Below are positions 9,145-18,309 of a stretch of 39,455 nucleotides of DNA, piece after piece. The translations under genes and the position numbers were made by a program. The stretch is from NCBI GenBank assembly GCA_947450545.1, contig CANFVU010000012.1:1-39455 (forward strand), read 5' to 3'. This DNA is from Actinomycetota bacterium. GTDB lineage: Bacteria; Actinomycetota; Actinomycetes; Nanopelagicales; Nanopelagicaceae. The first letter of the stretch is position 1, and each line of letters starts with the position of its first letter. The notes under the pieces are model-generated. The model searched no databases, had not been told where the DNA came from, and saw nothing but the letters and a program-made list of their open reading frames with translations.

Positions 9145-10226
9145 TGGCTCTCTCAGGAATTGGCGGTCGCCTTTATCGCGGTGAAACATCTGTTGACTTC
9201 ATCGGTCAACGTCGACGTTTCTATGCATTCTCACTTCTTCTCATCATCATTTCTGCTGCAGCACTTGGAATCCAAGGGCTGAAACTGGGTATTGAGTTCA
9301 AAGGTGGAGCAGCGTTCACTGTGACATCTCCCAACGCAACAATTGATGGTGCAGACCAGGCTCTTCAAAACGCAGGCATTACTTCTGAAGCAATCGTTCA
9401 AAAGATTGGTACAGACAAAGTCCGCGTACAGACAGGCGCACTGTCTAATGTTCAAAGCGACACGTTAAAAGCCAATCTCGCAAAGGCATACAACGTTCAG
9501 TCTGGAAACATCGACACCCTTGCTATTGGTCCATCATGGGGTAAAGAAATTACTAAGAAAGCCCTCTATGGTCTTATTGGATTCATCATTGTTGTGATGC
9601 TCTATTTGGCTATGGCGATGGAACCAAAGATGGCTATCGCTGCGATCATCGCAGTTGTGCATGACGTTTTCATTACCGTTGGAATCTACGCTCTGGTTGG
9701 TTTTGATGTAACGCCAGCGACCGTTATCGGTTTCCTCACGATTTTGGGCTATTCCTTGTATGACACAGTGGTTGTTTTCGACAAAGTCCGCGAGAACACA
9801 CGCTCGATTACAAGTACAGCCAAGCAGACATATTCACAAGCTGCCAACCTCGCTGTTAACCAGACTTTAGTTCGCTCGTTCAACACTTCTCTTATCGCTC
9901 TTCTTCCAGTCGCTTCAATTCTCTTTGTTGGTGCTGGATTACTAGGAGCAGGTACGTTGAAGGATCTCTCACTTGCACTCTTCATTGGTTTGGCAACAGG
10001 TACATATTCATCAATCTTCGTTGCAACTCCAATTCTTGCAACTCTTCGCGAGCGCGAGCCAGCAATGGTTGCTTTGCGCAAGCGTGTAGCTGTTCGCAAT
10101 GGCGGAACCCCTGAGAAGTTTGCTTCAGAGGTTATTCCAGGTGTTGTTACATCTACGCATTCAAAGGAAGATCGTGTGCGCGGGCCTCGCAATCAACCAA
10201 AGCGCAAGCACACCAAGAAACATTAA
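9144..10226 (+). CDS. secF: Protein translocase subunit SecF
   Basis: A 360-residue partner of SecD. It has an N-terminal membrane helix (about residues 28-46), the signature 'LGIEFKGGAAFTV' (residues 48-60), a short external domain and a block of membrane helices including 'GYSLYDTVVVFDKVREN', where the conserved D and R of the SecF family lie. The tail (last 40 or so residues) is highly basic, ending in repeated Lys, Arg and His, and should lie in the cytoplasm. It overlaps secD by one base, so the two are co-translated. rel follows after 14 bases; the apt gene often found there is missing. Confidence 0.96.
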   Translation: MALSGIGGRLYRGETSVDFIGQRRRFYAFSLLLIIISAAALGIQGLKLGIEFKGGAAFTVTSPNATIDGADQALQNAGITSEAIVQKIGTDKVRVQTGALSNVQSDTLKANLAKAYNVQSGNIDTLAIGPSWGKEITKKALYGLIGFIIVVMLYLAMAMEPKMAIAAIIAVVHDVFITVGIYALVGFDVTPATVIGFLTILGYSLYDTVVVFDKVRENTRSITSTAKQTYSQAANLAVNQTLVRSFNTSLIALLPVASILFVGAGLLGAGTLKDLSLALFIGLATGTYSSIFVATPILATLREREPAMVALRKRVAVRNGGTPEKFASEVIPGVVTSTHSKEDRVRGPRNQPKRKHTKKH

Positions 10227-10240
10227 TCACCTCTCACGAT

Positions 10241-12433
10241 GTGACTGCAAGCGGTAACCACTTGAACTCTCTATTGGAGCCGCTTGCGAAATCTCTAGCA
10301 AGCCATCATGCAGGTTTTGATGTCGCTGAACTTGAGCGCGCATTTCTTGCAGCGGAAAAAGCTCACGAAGGTCAAACCCGCAAATCTGGTGAAGCGTACA
10401 TAACCCATCCTATTGCAGTAGCAGAAATCCTTGCCGACCTTGGTATGGATATTGCGACTATCATCGCGGCGTTGCTACACGACACTGTTGAGGATACGGA
10501 ATATCACCTCGATCAATTACAGAGTGATTTTGGCAAAGAAGTGGCTCAACTCGTAGACGGCGTTACAAAGCTTGATAAGTTGACCTACGGACCAACAGCT
10601 GAAGCGGAAACTCTTCGCAAAATGGTTGTTGCAATGTCCCGAGATATTCGAGTACTCGTTATCAAGCTTGCAGATCGCTTACACAACGCACGTACATGGA
10701 AGTTCGTCAGTTCAGAGTCTGCCGCACGTAAAGCCCGCGAAACCCTTGATATATATGCCCCGCTCGCACATCGACTCGGTATGAACGCCTTGAAATGGGA
10801 GCTCGAGGATCTCTCCTTTAAAGCTTTAGAACCTAAGAAGTTTGAAGAGATCGAGCGTCTTGTTGCCGAAAGAAACCCCTCTCGAGAGAAGTTAACAACA
10901 TCAGTGATTGATGCCGTTGTGGGTGACCTTGCTGCCGATGGCATCGAAGCGAAAGTTACCGGCCGACAGAAGCACTACTACTCCGTCTATCAAAAGATGG
11001 TCGTGCGAGGACGTGACTTCAATGAAATTTACGATCTGGTGGGAATTCGCGTCTTAGTTGAGAATGTTCGTGATTGTTATGCAGTACTCGGAGCGATCCA
11101 TGCTCGTTGGAGCCCGGTTCCTGGTCGATTCAAAGATTACATCGCGATGCCAAAATTCAATCTTTATCAATCTCTCCACACCACTGTCATCGGGCCAACT
11201 GGAAAAGCTGTAGAAATCCAGATCCGAACATTTGAGATGCACTCACGTGCGGAGTTCGGTATAGCAGCACACTGGAAATATAAGCAGAAGAAAGCTGGCG
11301 ACGAGCCACAAGATCCAAATGTTCTTTGGTTGAAGCAACTACATGAGTGGCAACAAGAAACTGAAGATGCCAACGAATTCCTCGATGCACTGCGTTTTGA
11401 TTTGAAGACACCTGAAGTTTTCGTATTTACACCAAAGGGGAGTGTCATCGCATTGCCCGCAGGCTCGACTCCGGTGGATTTCGCTTATGCAGTGCATACC
11501 GAAGTTGGTAGCCGTTGTGTTGGCGCGAAAGTTAATGGAAAGTTAGTTCCACTTGAATCGCACTTAGCAAACGGCGATGTTGTAGATGTTGTTACGAATA
11601 AGAATCCGACTGCTGGGCCAAGTAGAGATTGGCTCAACTTCGTAGTTTCACCTCGAGCCCGTTCAAAGATCAAAGCTCACTTCACAAAAGAACGTAAAGA
11701 AGAAGCTATTGATGCAGGTCGTGAATCACTTGCGCGCCAAATGCGTAAAGCCGGCCTACCTCTTCAAAAAATCTTTGCAGGACAAGCCATTCTTGAACTG
11801 TCACATGACCTTCATTACCCAGATATCGAATCTCTTTATGCAGCAATCGGTAATGGTCATGTCTCTGCATCATCGATTACAGAGAAGTTGGCACATCTCT
11901 TCTCTGATGAACCGGTCCATGCCGAATCAAGTGTTGATCATTTCTTCACCCCAACCAATCGCGAGCCAAGCAATCGTTCATCATCAGGCGTCGATGTTGA
12001 GGGAGTGGGCGAAGTGATGGTGAAACTCGCTCGATGCTGCACGCCAGTACCGGGAGACGAGATAGCGGGCTTCGTTACTCGAGGAAGTGGCGTATCAATC
12101 CATCGAGCTGACTGCATCAACATTGTGGATTTGAAAGAACATCAAGGCGATCGCATTGTGAATGTAAAATGGAATGCGACAGCAAAATCAGTTTTCTTGG
12201 TCAATATCCAAGTAGAGGCACTCGATCGAAATCGCTTGCTCTCTGATGTCACTCAAGCTCTATCTGATCAACACGTTAACATTTTGAATGCAGCAGTTTC
12301 TACTTCAAAAGATCGTGTGGCAATCTCACGGTTCACTTTTGAAATGGCTGATGCATCCCACTTGGATTCAGTCATTGGGGCAGTACGGGGAATCGAAGGC
12401 GTCTATGACGTCTATCGAATAACGAACAACTAG
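10241..12433 (+). CDS. rel: Bifunctional (p)ppGpp synthetase/hydrolase Rel
   Basis: A 730-residue stringent response enzyme that makes and degrades (p)ppGpp. Domain order: HD hydrolase ('HPIAVAEILADLG' at 56-68, catalytic H80-D81 in 'LLHDTVEDT', 'LADRLHNART' at 143-152), synthetase ('GRFKDYIAMPKFNLYQSLHT' around 295-313), TGS ('VFVFTPKGSVIALPAGSTPV' near 415), a zinc-finger-like helical region with 'RCCTPVPGDEI', and a C-terminal ACT domain. The RFKD motif at 296-299 is the version found in bifunctional Rel enzymes; RelA-type synthetase-only enzymes have an acidic variant, so both activities are expected. The start is a GTG without a clear Shine-Dalgarno sequence. It ends 7 bases from the convergent DUF349 gene. 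Confidence 0.96.
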   Translation: MTASGNHLNSLLEPLAKSLASHHAGFDVAELERAFLAAEKAHEGQTRKSGEAYITHPIAVAEILADLGMDIATIIAALLHDTVEDTEYHLDQLQSDFGKEVAQLVDGVTKLDKLTYGPTAEAETLRKMVVAMSRDIRVLVIKLADRLHNARTWKFVSSESAARKARETLDIYAPLAHRLGMNALKWELEDLSFKALEPKKFEEIERLVAERNPSREKLTTSVIDAVVGDLAADGIEAKVTGRQKHYYSVYQKMVVRGRDFNEIYDLVGIRVLVENVRDCYAVLGAIHARWSPVPGRFKDYIAMPKFNLYQSLHTTVIGPTGKAVEIQIRTFEMHSRAEFGIAAHWKYKQKKAGDEPQDPNVLWLKQLHEWQQETEDANEFLDALRFDLKTPEVFVFTPKGSVIALPAGSTPVDFAYAVHTEVGSRCVGAKVNGKLVPLESHLANGDVVDVVTNKNPTAGPSRDWLNFVVSPRARSKIKAHFTKERKEEAIDAGRESLARQMRKAGLPLQKIFAGQAILELSHDLHYPDIESLYAAIGNGHVSASSITEKLAHLFSDEPVHAESSVDHFFTPTNREPSNRSSSGVDVEGVGEVMVKLARCCTPVPGDEIAGFVTRGSGVSIHRADCINIVDLKEHQGDRIVNVKWNATAKSVFLVNIQVEALDRNRLLSDVTQALSDQHVNILNAAVSTSKDRVAISRFTFEMADASHLDSVIGAVRGIEGVYDVYRITNN

Positions 12434-12440
12434 AACTTAG

Positions 12441-13730
12441 TTACTTAGAAAAGTCAGCGAGGCCCTTTTGTGCTTCAGCGAGCCAGACTTTACGAGCAGC
12501 TGCAGCATCCAGGAGTTCTTGAGCTTTCTTTGCATTGCCAGCTGCTTGCGCTTTAGCCGCTTTTTCTTCATATTCCTCAATTGCATCAACGAGACCCTGC
12601 ACAACATTGTTCGCGCGTGCGATTGCAGTTGGGTCAGTGCGACGAGAATGCTCTTGATGGAGTGAATCAATTTCAGCTTCAACTTTCTCAAAACGAGCAT
12701 CAAGTGCTGCGCGCTTAGAGCGTTCTGTCATGCCGATTTTGAACCATTTTTCACTGAGATCGCGGAACTTCTTCTGCGCTGAATTCAAGTCTGTGACAGG
12801 AAGAATCGCTTCAATTTCAACGATGAGCTCTTCACGCTTCTTGAGATTCTCGGACATCGTGCCTTGGCGCTTTTCCAAGTCAGCGTTCTTAGCTGTGAAG
12901 AATTGGTCTTGCGCAGCTTTGAATTGCTCCCAGAGTTTGGCATCAACGTTCTGTTTGCCGCGGCCAGATGCTTTCCACGCATCCATGAGTTCCTTAAAAC
13001 GTTTAGCAGTAGGTAGCCACTCTTTCGATGTCGCAAGCTTCTTCGCTTCAGCAACGATCTCTTCCTTCTTTGATGCAACCAAAGCGGAAGTTGCTTCTAG
13101 TTGCGAGAAATGAGTACGGCGACGCTTATCAAACTTGTTGCGTGAAGCAGAGAAGCGCTTCCACAAAGATGCATCGGCTGCTTTCTCGAGACGAGGTGCT
13201 GCTTTCCATTCATCGAGCAAGACTTTGAGACGTTCGCCAGTTACCTTCCAGCTTTCAGAGAGAGCGAGTGATTCAGCTTCTGAAACAATCTTCTCTTTGA
13301 TTGCGAGAGCTTCGACGCGCTTTGCTTCTTTTGCAATCTTTTCGGACTCTTTGCGAGCTTCGTAGGCAGCGCGGTGGCCTTCAATGAGATCAGGAATTTG
13401 TTCAACGGAGCGAGCGAGAGTTGCTAAATCACCAACACCGTTCAAAGAAGCTACTTGTTGGCGCAATTTGTTAACTGCTTCGTGAGCATCTGATGGCACA
13501 AGGGCGCCACTCTTAATTCGCGCTGCAAGAAGTGCTACTTCAGAAGCAACGGCTTCAAATTTACGAACGAAGTATGCGAGAGCTTCTTCGTTGGTCTTTC
13601 CAGGATATGAGCCAACAGGGCGTTCGCCTTCAGGAGTTTTTACATAGACAATTCCATCTTCCCCGACAAACCCAAATTGTGATGGGTCTCCGACGAGAGC
13701 TGATGCTGGTGAGAATGTTCCTTCTGTCAT
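12441..13730 (-). CDS. DUF349 repeat coiled-coil protein
   Basis: A 429-residue, strongly charged, Ala/Lys/Glu-rich helical protein. At least three DUF349 units can be seen as repeats of the form 'W...L.E.WK..PR..K..D..LW.RF...R..F': around 'LDEWKAAPRLEKAADASLWKRF', 'LMDAWKASGRGKQNVDAKLWEQF' and 'LSEKWFKIGMTERSKRAALDARF'. The N-terminal 60 residues form a small separate domain ('FGFVGEDGIVYVKTPEGERPVG'). The frame is open 58 codons upstream, but I chose the ATG at 13730 because an AAGGAG ribosome binding site sits six bases before it. It is convergent with rel and divergent from the hydrolase gene. No molecular function is established that I can assign. Confidence 0.85.
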   Translation of the reverse strand: MTEGTFSPASALVGDPSQFGFVGEDGIVYVKTPEGERPVGSYPGKTNEEALAYFVRKFEAVASEVALLAARIKSGALVPSDAHEAVNKLRQQVASLNGVGDLATLARSVEQIPDLIEGHRAAYEARKESEKIAKEAKRVEALAIKEKIVSEAESLALSESWKVTGERLKVLLDEWKAAPRLEKAADASLWKRFSASRNKFDKRRRTHFSQLEATSALVASKKEEIVAEAKKLATSKEWLPTAKRFKELMDAWKASGRGKQNVDAKLWEQFKAAQDQFFTAKNADLEKRQGTMSENLKKREELIVEIEAILPVTDLNSAQKKFRDLSEKWFKIGMTERSKRAALDARFEKVEAEIDSLHQEHSRRTDPTAIARANNVVQGLVDAIEEYEEKAAKAQAAGNAKKAQELLDAAAARKVWLAEAQKGLADFSK

Positions 13731-13903
13731 GACGTACTCCTTCTGTTGCGCGTTACCACTGCCGATTTTGGCTAGTGACTCCGTTATGGATGGCTTTCCT
13801 GCTGAGGCGTCAAAGGTACTCGTTTCAGAGATGGTGCGAAAGTTCACGCTCAACGAGCACCGATTGAGCGCGCATGAGCGAGGCGGGCTGGCATGATGGG
13901 GCA

Positions 13904-14593
13904 ATGCTCATCGAGTCAGTGGTTGCCGACTATTTTGGAACAAACTGCTGGGTGATCGCTCCAACTAAGAATTCTGAATGCTTCATTGTTGACCCGGGAA
14001 TCATCGTGCCTTCTATGGCGTCGAGGGTCCAAGAAATTATTGGGAAATTCAATCTCAAACCGATTGCTGCAATTCTCACCCATGGCCATTTAGATCACAC
14101 CTTCTCGGTTGTTCCTATCGCCGACGGTTATGGAATCCCAGCGATGATTCACGCGCGCGACAGAGCTTTAATTGCCAATCCCATGAAAGCACTCATCCCT
14201 GGTGGGCCGGCGCAGCAGATCATGGAACAGATCGGTGTAACGAAGTTTTCCGAACCTCGCGAAGTAGTTGAATTTCAAGGCAGTGAATCCATCACAATCG
14301 CTGGGTTGCCTGTCGAAGTTCGCCACGCGCCCGGTCACACCGCTGGCTCAGCCGTCTTCATTGTCAACAGCGAAATACTTGTCTCTGGTGATGTGCTCTT
14401 CGAAGGTTCGATCGGACGCACCGATTTGCCGACTGGCTCTTCACGTGAAATGCGCAAGACTCTTAAGGAGCAAATTTTGACGCTCCCTGATGAGTTAATT
14501 GTCCTACCCGGTCATGGTGGGCAAACTACAATTGGACGTGAGCGGAAGAGAAACCCATATCTCACCGAAGCATTTTTAGAGTCTCAGGATTAG
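13904..14593 (+). CDS. Metallo-beta-lactamase-fold hydrolase (glyoxalase II-like)
   Basis: A 229-residue cytoplasmic enzyme with the metal-binding signature 'HGHLDH' at 60-65, a third ligand in 'GHTAGS' (H145), D163 in 'SGDVLF' and a final 'LPGHGGQT' near residue 204. This is the set expected for hydroxyacylglutathione hydrolase-like (GloB) and related thioester hydrolases. The substrate cannot be told from sequence; Actinobacteria often use mycothiol rather than glutathione. The frame is open ten codons further upstream; I chose the ATG at 13904 because homologues begin with a hydrophobic 'MLI' strand and a GGGG stretch precedes it. hisS follows after 12 bases, the usual arrangement for this group of genes. 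Confidence 0.85.
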   Translation: MLIESVVADYFGTNCWVIAPTKNSECFIVDPGIIVPSMASRVQEIIGKFNLKPIAAILTHGHLDHTFSVVPIADGYGIPAMIHARDRALIANPMKALIPGGPAQQIMEQIGVTKFSEPREVVEFQGSESITIAGLPVEVRHAPGHTAGSAVFIVNSEILVSGDVLFEGSIGRTDLPTGSSREMRKTLKEQILTLPDELIVLPGHGGQTTIGRERKRNPYLTEAFLESQD

Positions 14594-14605
14594 CGAGGGG
14601 GAGTG

Positions 14606-15862
14606 ATGAGTAAGTTTCAAGCTCCTAAGGGAGTAAGCGAATATTTTCCTGAACGCTCTCGCCACTTTGAATTCGTTCGAGAAACACTCATCCAATCTGC
14701 CCGCGTGAGCGGCTATGAATTGATGGAACTTCCTGTTTTTGAAGATACTGAACTATTTGCCCGTGGCGTTGGCGAATCCACCGATGTTGTATCTAAAGAG
14801 ATGTACACCTTTGAGGATCGCGGTGGACGTTCCATCACTCTTCGCCCAGAAGGCACGGCTGGAGTCATGCGTTCGGTTATCGAACATAACCTCGATCGCG
14901 GCCAGTTGCCTGTCAAAGTTTGGTACTCCGGACAATTTTTCCGTGCAGAGCGTCCTCAAGCAGGTCGTTACCGCCAGTTCTACCAAGTAGGAATTGAAGC
15001 AATCGGATTGAATGATCCAGAGATCGATGCCGAAGTCATTGCAGTCGCGGTAATGGCCTTCGAGAAACTTGGACTCAAGGACTATCACACAGAAATCACA
15101 TCGCTAGGTGACGCTGTTACTCGCGAACGCTATACAAAGGATTTGCGTGAATACATTTCAACTCTCGCACTTGATGAATCGACTATTGCTCGCGCCGAGT
15201 TAAATCCACTTCGTCTCTTCGACGATAAGCGCGACGAGATTCGTTCGATGATGGAGAAAGCTCCCGTCTTGATGGATTATCTGACACCAGAGAGTGCTGC
15301 TCATTTTGAGGAGGTGAAGTCGACGCTTGATCAATTTGGGATTACCTATCAAGTGAATAACCGAATGGTCAGAGGTTTGGATTACTACACAGGTACTGCA
15401 TTTGAATTTGTCCACCACAAACTCGGTGCCCAATCTGGCATTGGCGGCGGCGGCCGCTATGACGGTCTCATGAGGCAACTCGGAGGGTCGGATCTCTCAG
15501 GCATTGGTTTTGGCTTAGGAGTAGATCGCATTCTTCTGGCATGTGAAGCTGAAGGAATCGAAGTGCCGCAGGAAAATTCACTAGCGTTGTTCATAGTTCC
15601 GATGGGAGAGTCGGTAAAGGGCTTTGCTGTCCTGAAAGCACACCAACTACGTGCCCATGGCATTTCCGTGGATGTCGCATACGGCGACCGAGCTTTGAAA
15701 GGCGGAATGAAGGCAGCCGATAAATCCGGTGCTCGTTTTGCTCTGGTTCTCGGAGATGATGAAATTGCCTCCGGGAAGGGTGAGCTCAAGAATATGCAAA
15801 CGGGCGATTCAGTCTCCGTTACGCTTCGAACCCTGCACGAAGAGCTTTTGAAGCTCATCTAG
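14606..15862 (+). CDS. hisS: Histidyl-tRNA synthetase
   Basis: A 418-residue class II aminoacyl-tRNA synthetase that charges tRNA-His. Motif 2 is seen in '[17 protein letters not shown]', followed by '[20 protein letters not shown]'; the histidine-specific '[13 protein letters not shown]' and motif 3 '[13 protein letters not shown]' lie in the second half, and an anticodon-binding domain of about 90 residues ends the protein. A GTG (14603) and an ATG (14606) are adjacent; I chose the ATG after a GAGGGGGA ribosome binding site. aspS follows after 34 bases, a common pair. Confidence 0.97.
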   Translation: MSKFQAPKGVSEYFPERSRHFEFVRETLIQSARVSGYELMELPVFEDTELFARGVGESTDVVSKEMYTFEDRGGRSITLRPEGTAGVMRSVIEHNLDRGQLPVKVWYSGQFFRAERPQAGRYRQFYQVGIEAIGLNDPEIDAEVIAVAVMAFEKLGLKDYHTEITSLGDAVTRERYTKDLREYISTLALDESTIARAELNPLRLFDDKRDEIRSMMEKAPVLMDYLTPESAAHFEEVKSTLDQFGITYQVNNRMVRGLDYYTGTAFEFVHHKLGAQSGIGGGGRYDGLMRQLGGSDLSGIGFGLGVDRILLACEAEGIEVPQENSLALFIVPMGESVKGFAVLKAHQLRAHGISVDVAYGDRALKGGMKAADKSGARFALVLGDDEIASGKGELKNMQTGDSVSVTLRTLHEELLKLI

Positions 15863-15896
15863 CTTTTTGTTAGTACCTATTACTGGAGATTGATTG

Positions 15897-17651
15897 ATGC
15901 TTAGAACTCATGACGCTGGTTCGCTACGCAAGAGCGATGTCGGCTCCACCATCACTTTAGCTGGATGGGTGGCTCGCCGTCGTGATCATGGAGGCGTAGC
16001 TTTTATTGATTTGCGCGACTCAACCGGCGCTGTGCAAGTTGTCATCAAGGATGAAATTGCGGGAGCGCTACGCGCCGAGTGGTGTGTTCTGATTACCGGC
16101 GTTGTGACTGCACGACCTGCGGGTAACGAAAACTCAAATATTCCAACCGGCGAAATTGAAATTGATTGTCAAAAGCTCGAAGTTCTCAGCGAAGCTGCTG
16201 CCTTACCTTTCCAAATTGATAGTGGTGAGGTTGTCAACGTCTCTGAAGAGATTCGATTGAAGTATCGCTACCTTGATTTGCGTCGCGAAGGACCATCGAA
16301 AAATCTTCGTTTGCGCTCCAAAGTTACTTCAGCGATTCGTGGAGTTATGGATGAGCTCGATTTTCTTGAAATCGAAACGCCTTACCTAACGCGTTCAACC
16401 CCAGAAGGCGCGAGAGATTTCCTTGTACCAGTTCGCCTACAGCCTGGTTCCTGGTATGCCCTGCCTCAATCGCCTCAACTTTTCAAACAACTTTTGATGG
16501 TTGCAGGAATGGAACGCTATTACCAAATCGCTCGCTGTTTCCGCGATGAAGATTTTCGCGCAGATCGCCAGCCAGAATTCACCCAACTCGACATCGAAAT
16601 GTCATTCGTTGACCAAGAAGATGTGTTGGAGGTTGCTGAAAAGATTCTCTCGAAAGTTTTCAAAAGCGTTGTGGGATACGACATCCCCATGCCGATTGAT
16701 CGCATGACATATGCCGAAGCGATGCGTCGCTATGGTTCCGATAAGCCAGATTTGCGCTTTAAAAATGAGATTGTGGAAGCGCGTGAGTTCTTCGCTGAAA
16801 CTTCCTTCCGAGTCTTCCAAGCAGATTATGTAGGAGCAGTTGTTATGCCTGGGGGAGCAAGCTCTCCACGTCGCGAACTAGATGCTTGGCAAGAGTGGGC
16901 AAAAGCCCGCGGTGCAAAAGGTTTGGCATACATCTTGGTGCAAGAAGATGGAACTCTCGGCGGACCAGTTGCTAAGAATCTCTCTGAAAAAGAAGCTGCC
17001 GGAATCACCGCGCACGTAGGAGCTAAACCTGGCGATGCGATCTTCTTTGCAGCCGGTGAACGAACATCATCTCAAGCACTTCTCGGTGCAGTTCGTTTAG
17101 AAATTGGTAAGCGTTGTAATTTGATTGAAGAAGGCGCCTGGAAGTTCCTTTGGGTTGTCGATGCTCCAATGTTCGAAAGAGTCGATGCAGAAAATCCTCA
17201 ATCAGGATGGACTGCAGTTCACCACCCATTCACTGGACCAAAGCCAGAGTTCGCTTCCACTTTTGATAGCGACCCCGAGAACGCTTTGGCATATGCATAT
17301 GACATCGTTCTCAATGGAAGCGAGATCGGTGGAGGGTCAATTCGTATCCACGACCGCTCGATGCAGCAACGTGTCTTCTCAACGATTGGTTTGAGTGATG
17401 CAGAAGCGCAAAGCAAATTTGGTTTCCTCTTAGAAGCATTTCAATACGGTCCACCACCACACGGTGGAATCGCCTTAGGGTTAGATCGTCTATGCGCGCT
17501 TTTGGCAGGAGCCGAATCAATCCGTGAAGTTATTGCATTTCCAAAAACCGCTAGCGGGGGAGATCCACTCACTGGCGCCCCAACTCCAATCACACCCGCT
17601 CAACGCAAAGAAGCAGGCGTTGATGCTGTACCTGGAGAAGATAAGAAATAA
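15897..17651 (+). CDS. aspS: Aspartyl-tRNA synthetase, bacterial type
   Basis: A 584-residue class II synthetase with the long bacterial form: N-terminal OB-fold anticodon domain ('[21 protein letters not shown]' near residue 20), catalytic core with '[18 protein letters not shown]' (about 160) and '[20 protein letters not shown]', the inserted GAD domain in the middle (about 285-420), and motif 3 '[14 protein letters not shown]' near the end. A TTG (15894) directly precedes the ATG; I chose the ATG with GGAG nine bases upstream. I cannot tell from this window whether it is discriminating or also charges tRNA-Asn; that depends on asnS and gatCAB elsewhere. Confidence 0.97.
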   Translation: MLRTHDAGSLRKSDVGSTITLAGWVARRRDHGGVAFIDLRDSTGAVQVVIKDEIAGALRAEWCVLITGVVTARPAGNENSNIPTGEIEIDCQKLEVLSEAAALPFQIDSGEVVNVSEEIRLKYRYLDLRREGPSKNLRLRSKVTSAIRGVMDELDFLEIETPYLTRSTPEGARDFLVPVRLQPGSWYALPQSPQLFKQLLMVAGMERYYQIARCFRDEDFRADRQPEFTQLDIEMSFVDQEDVLEVAEKILSKVFKSVVGYDIPMPIDRMTYAEAMRRYGSDKPDLRFKNEIVEAREFFAETSFRVFQADYVGAVVMPGGASSPRRELDAWQEWAKARGAKGLAYILVQEDGTLGGPVAKNLSEKEAAGITAHVGAKPGDAIFFAAGERTSSQALLGAVRLEIGKRCNLIEEGAWKFLWVVDAPMFERVDAENPQSGWTAVHHPFTGPKPEFASTFDSDPENALAYAYDIVLNGSEIGGGSIRIHDRSMQQRVFSTIGLSDAEAQSKFGFLLEAFQYGPPPHGGIALGLDRLCALLAGAESIREVIAFPKTASGGDPLTGAPTPITPAQRKEAGVDAVPGEDKK

Positions 17652-17655
17652 CTTT

Positions 17656-18309
17656 ATGAATCGACGTTCTGTTGCGATGCCTTTGATTGTGATATCTGCT
17701 GCGCTTGTTCTTCTCTCAGGTTGTGCCCAACCATCAAAAATCTATGCAACGAGCAAGAACGAAGGCGTGTATTTCGCTCTTCCTCAAGGTTGGAAGAAGA
17801 TTCCTCAAAAGTCCTTGGCAGCACATGAAGCGACATCGACAGCAACAGGAGCTGCAGATCGTGCTGCATCAGTCTTGTGGCAAGAGGCGTACACAACCAA
17901 TAGGGATTACAACGCCAAGACCGTGATGAGCCTTGCCACTCCTGAAAGCCCAATTGTCTATGTCCGAGTGCGTTCTCTTCTGGGCGATGAAATTAATTCC
18001 ATTTCCTATAATTCACTGCGAGATCTCATTGTTCCTTTGACCGAATGGGTAAATGGCACTACCAAAGCGCCAGAATTCGACATCTTTAACGATGAAGAAA
18101 GAGTCGAAAAGGGCGCCCGGGGAATTCACAGCGTCTACCAATTCACCCAAACAGATGGCACCAAGCAGACCATTGATCAGACATCGCTTCTCTCAAACGA
18201 TCACTCAATTATCTACGTGCTTCTTATTCGTTGTTCGACATCGTGTTACGACAAAAACCATGCAGAGTTAGAAAAGATCGCCGCGTCTTTCACAGTTAGG
18301 GGCAAATAA
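17656..18309 (+). CDS. Small lipoprotein, possibly PsbP/LpqN-like fold
   Basis: A 217-residue exported protein. The signal 'MNRRSVAMPLIVISAALVLL' is followed by the lipobox L-S-G-C with Cys23 as the lipid site. The mature part opens with 'GVYFALPQGWKKI' (37-49) and ends in 'IAASFTV', with a central 'YVRVRSL'; this beginning and end resemble small alpha/beta lipoproteins of the PsbP/Mog1/LpqN kind, an inference from pattern only. A close cysteine pair (C193, C197) could form a disulfide outside the cell. The longer open frame begins inside aspS; the ATG at 17656 is chosen because it alone gives a signal peptide. Its stop overlaps the start of the membrane protease gene (TAATG), so the two are probably produced together. 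Confidence 0.75.
   Translation: MNRRSVAMPLIVISAALVLLSGCAQPSKIYATSKNEGVYFALPQGWKKIPQKSLAAHEATSTATGAADRAASVLWQEAYTTNRDYNAKTVMSLATPESPIVYVRVRSLLGDEINSISYNSLRDLIVPLTEWVNGTTKAPEFDIFNDEERVEKGARGIHSVYQFTQTDGTKQTIDQTSLLSNDHSIIYVLLIRCSTSCYDKNHAELEKIAASFTVRGK

Noticed and set aside
13731-13904. N-terminal extension of the DUF349 protein up to 13904
   Set aside because: The 58 extra residues look like non-coding translation, and a well-placed AAGGAG precedes the ATG at 13730.
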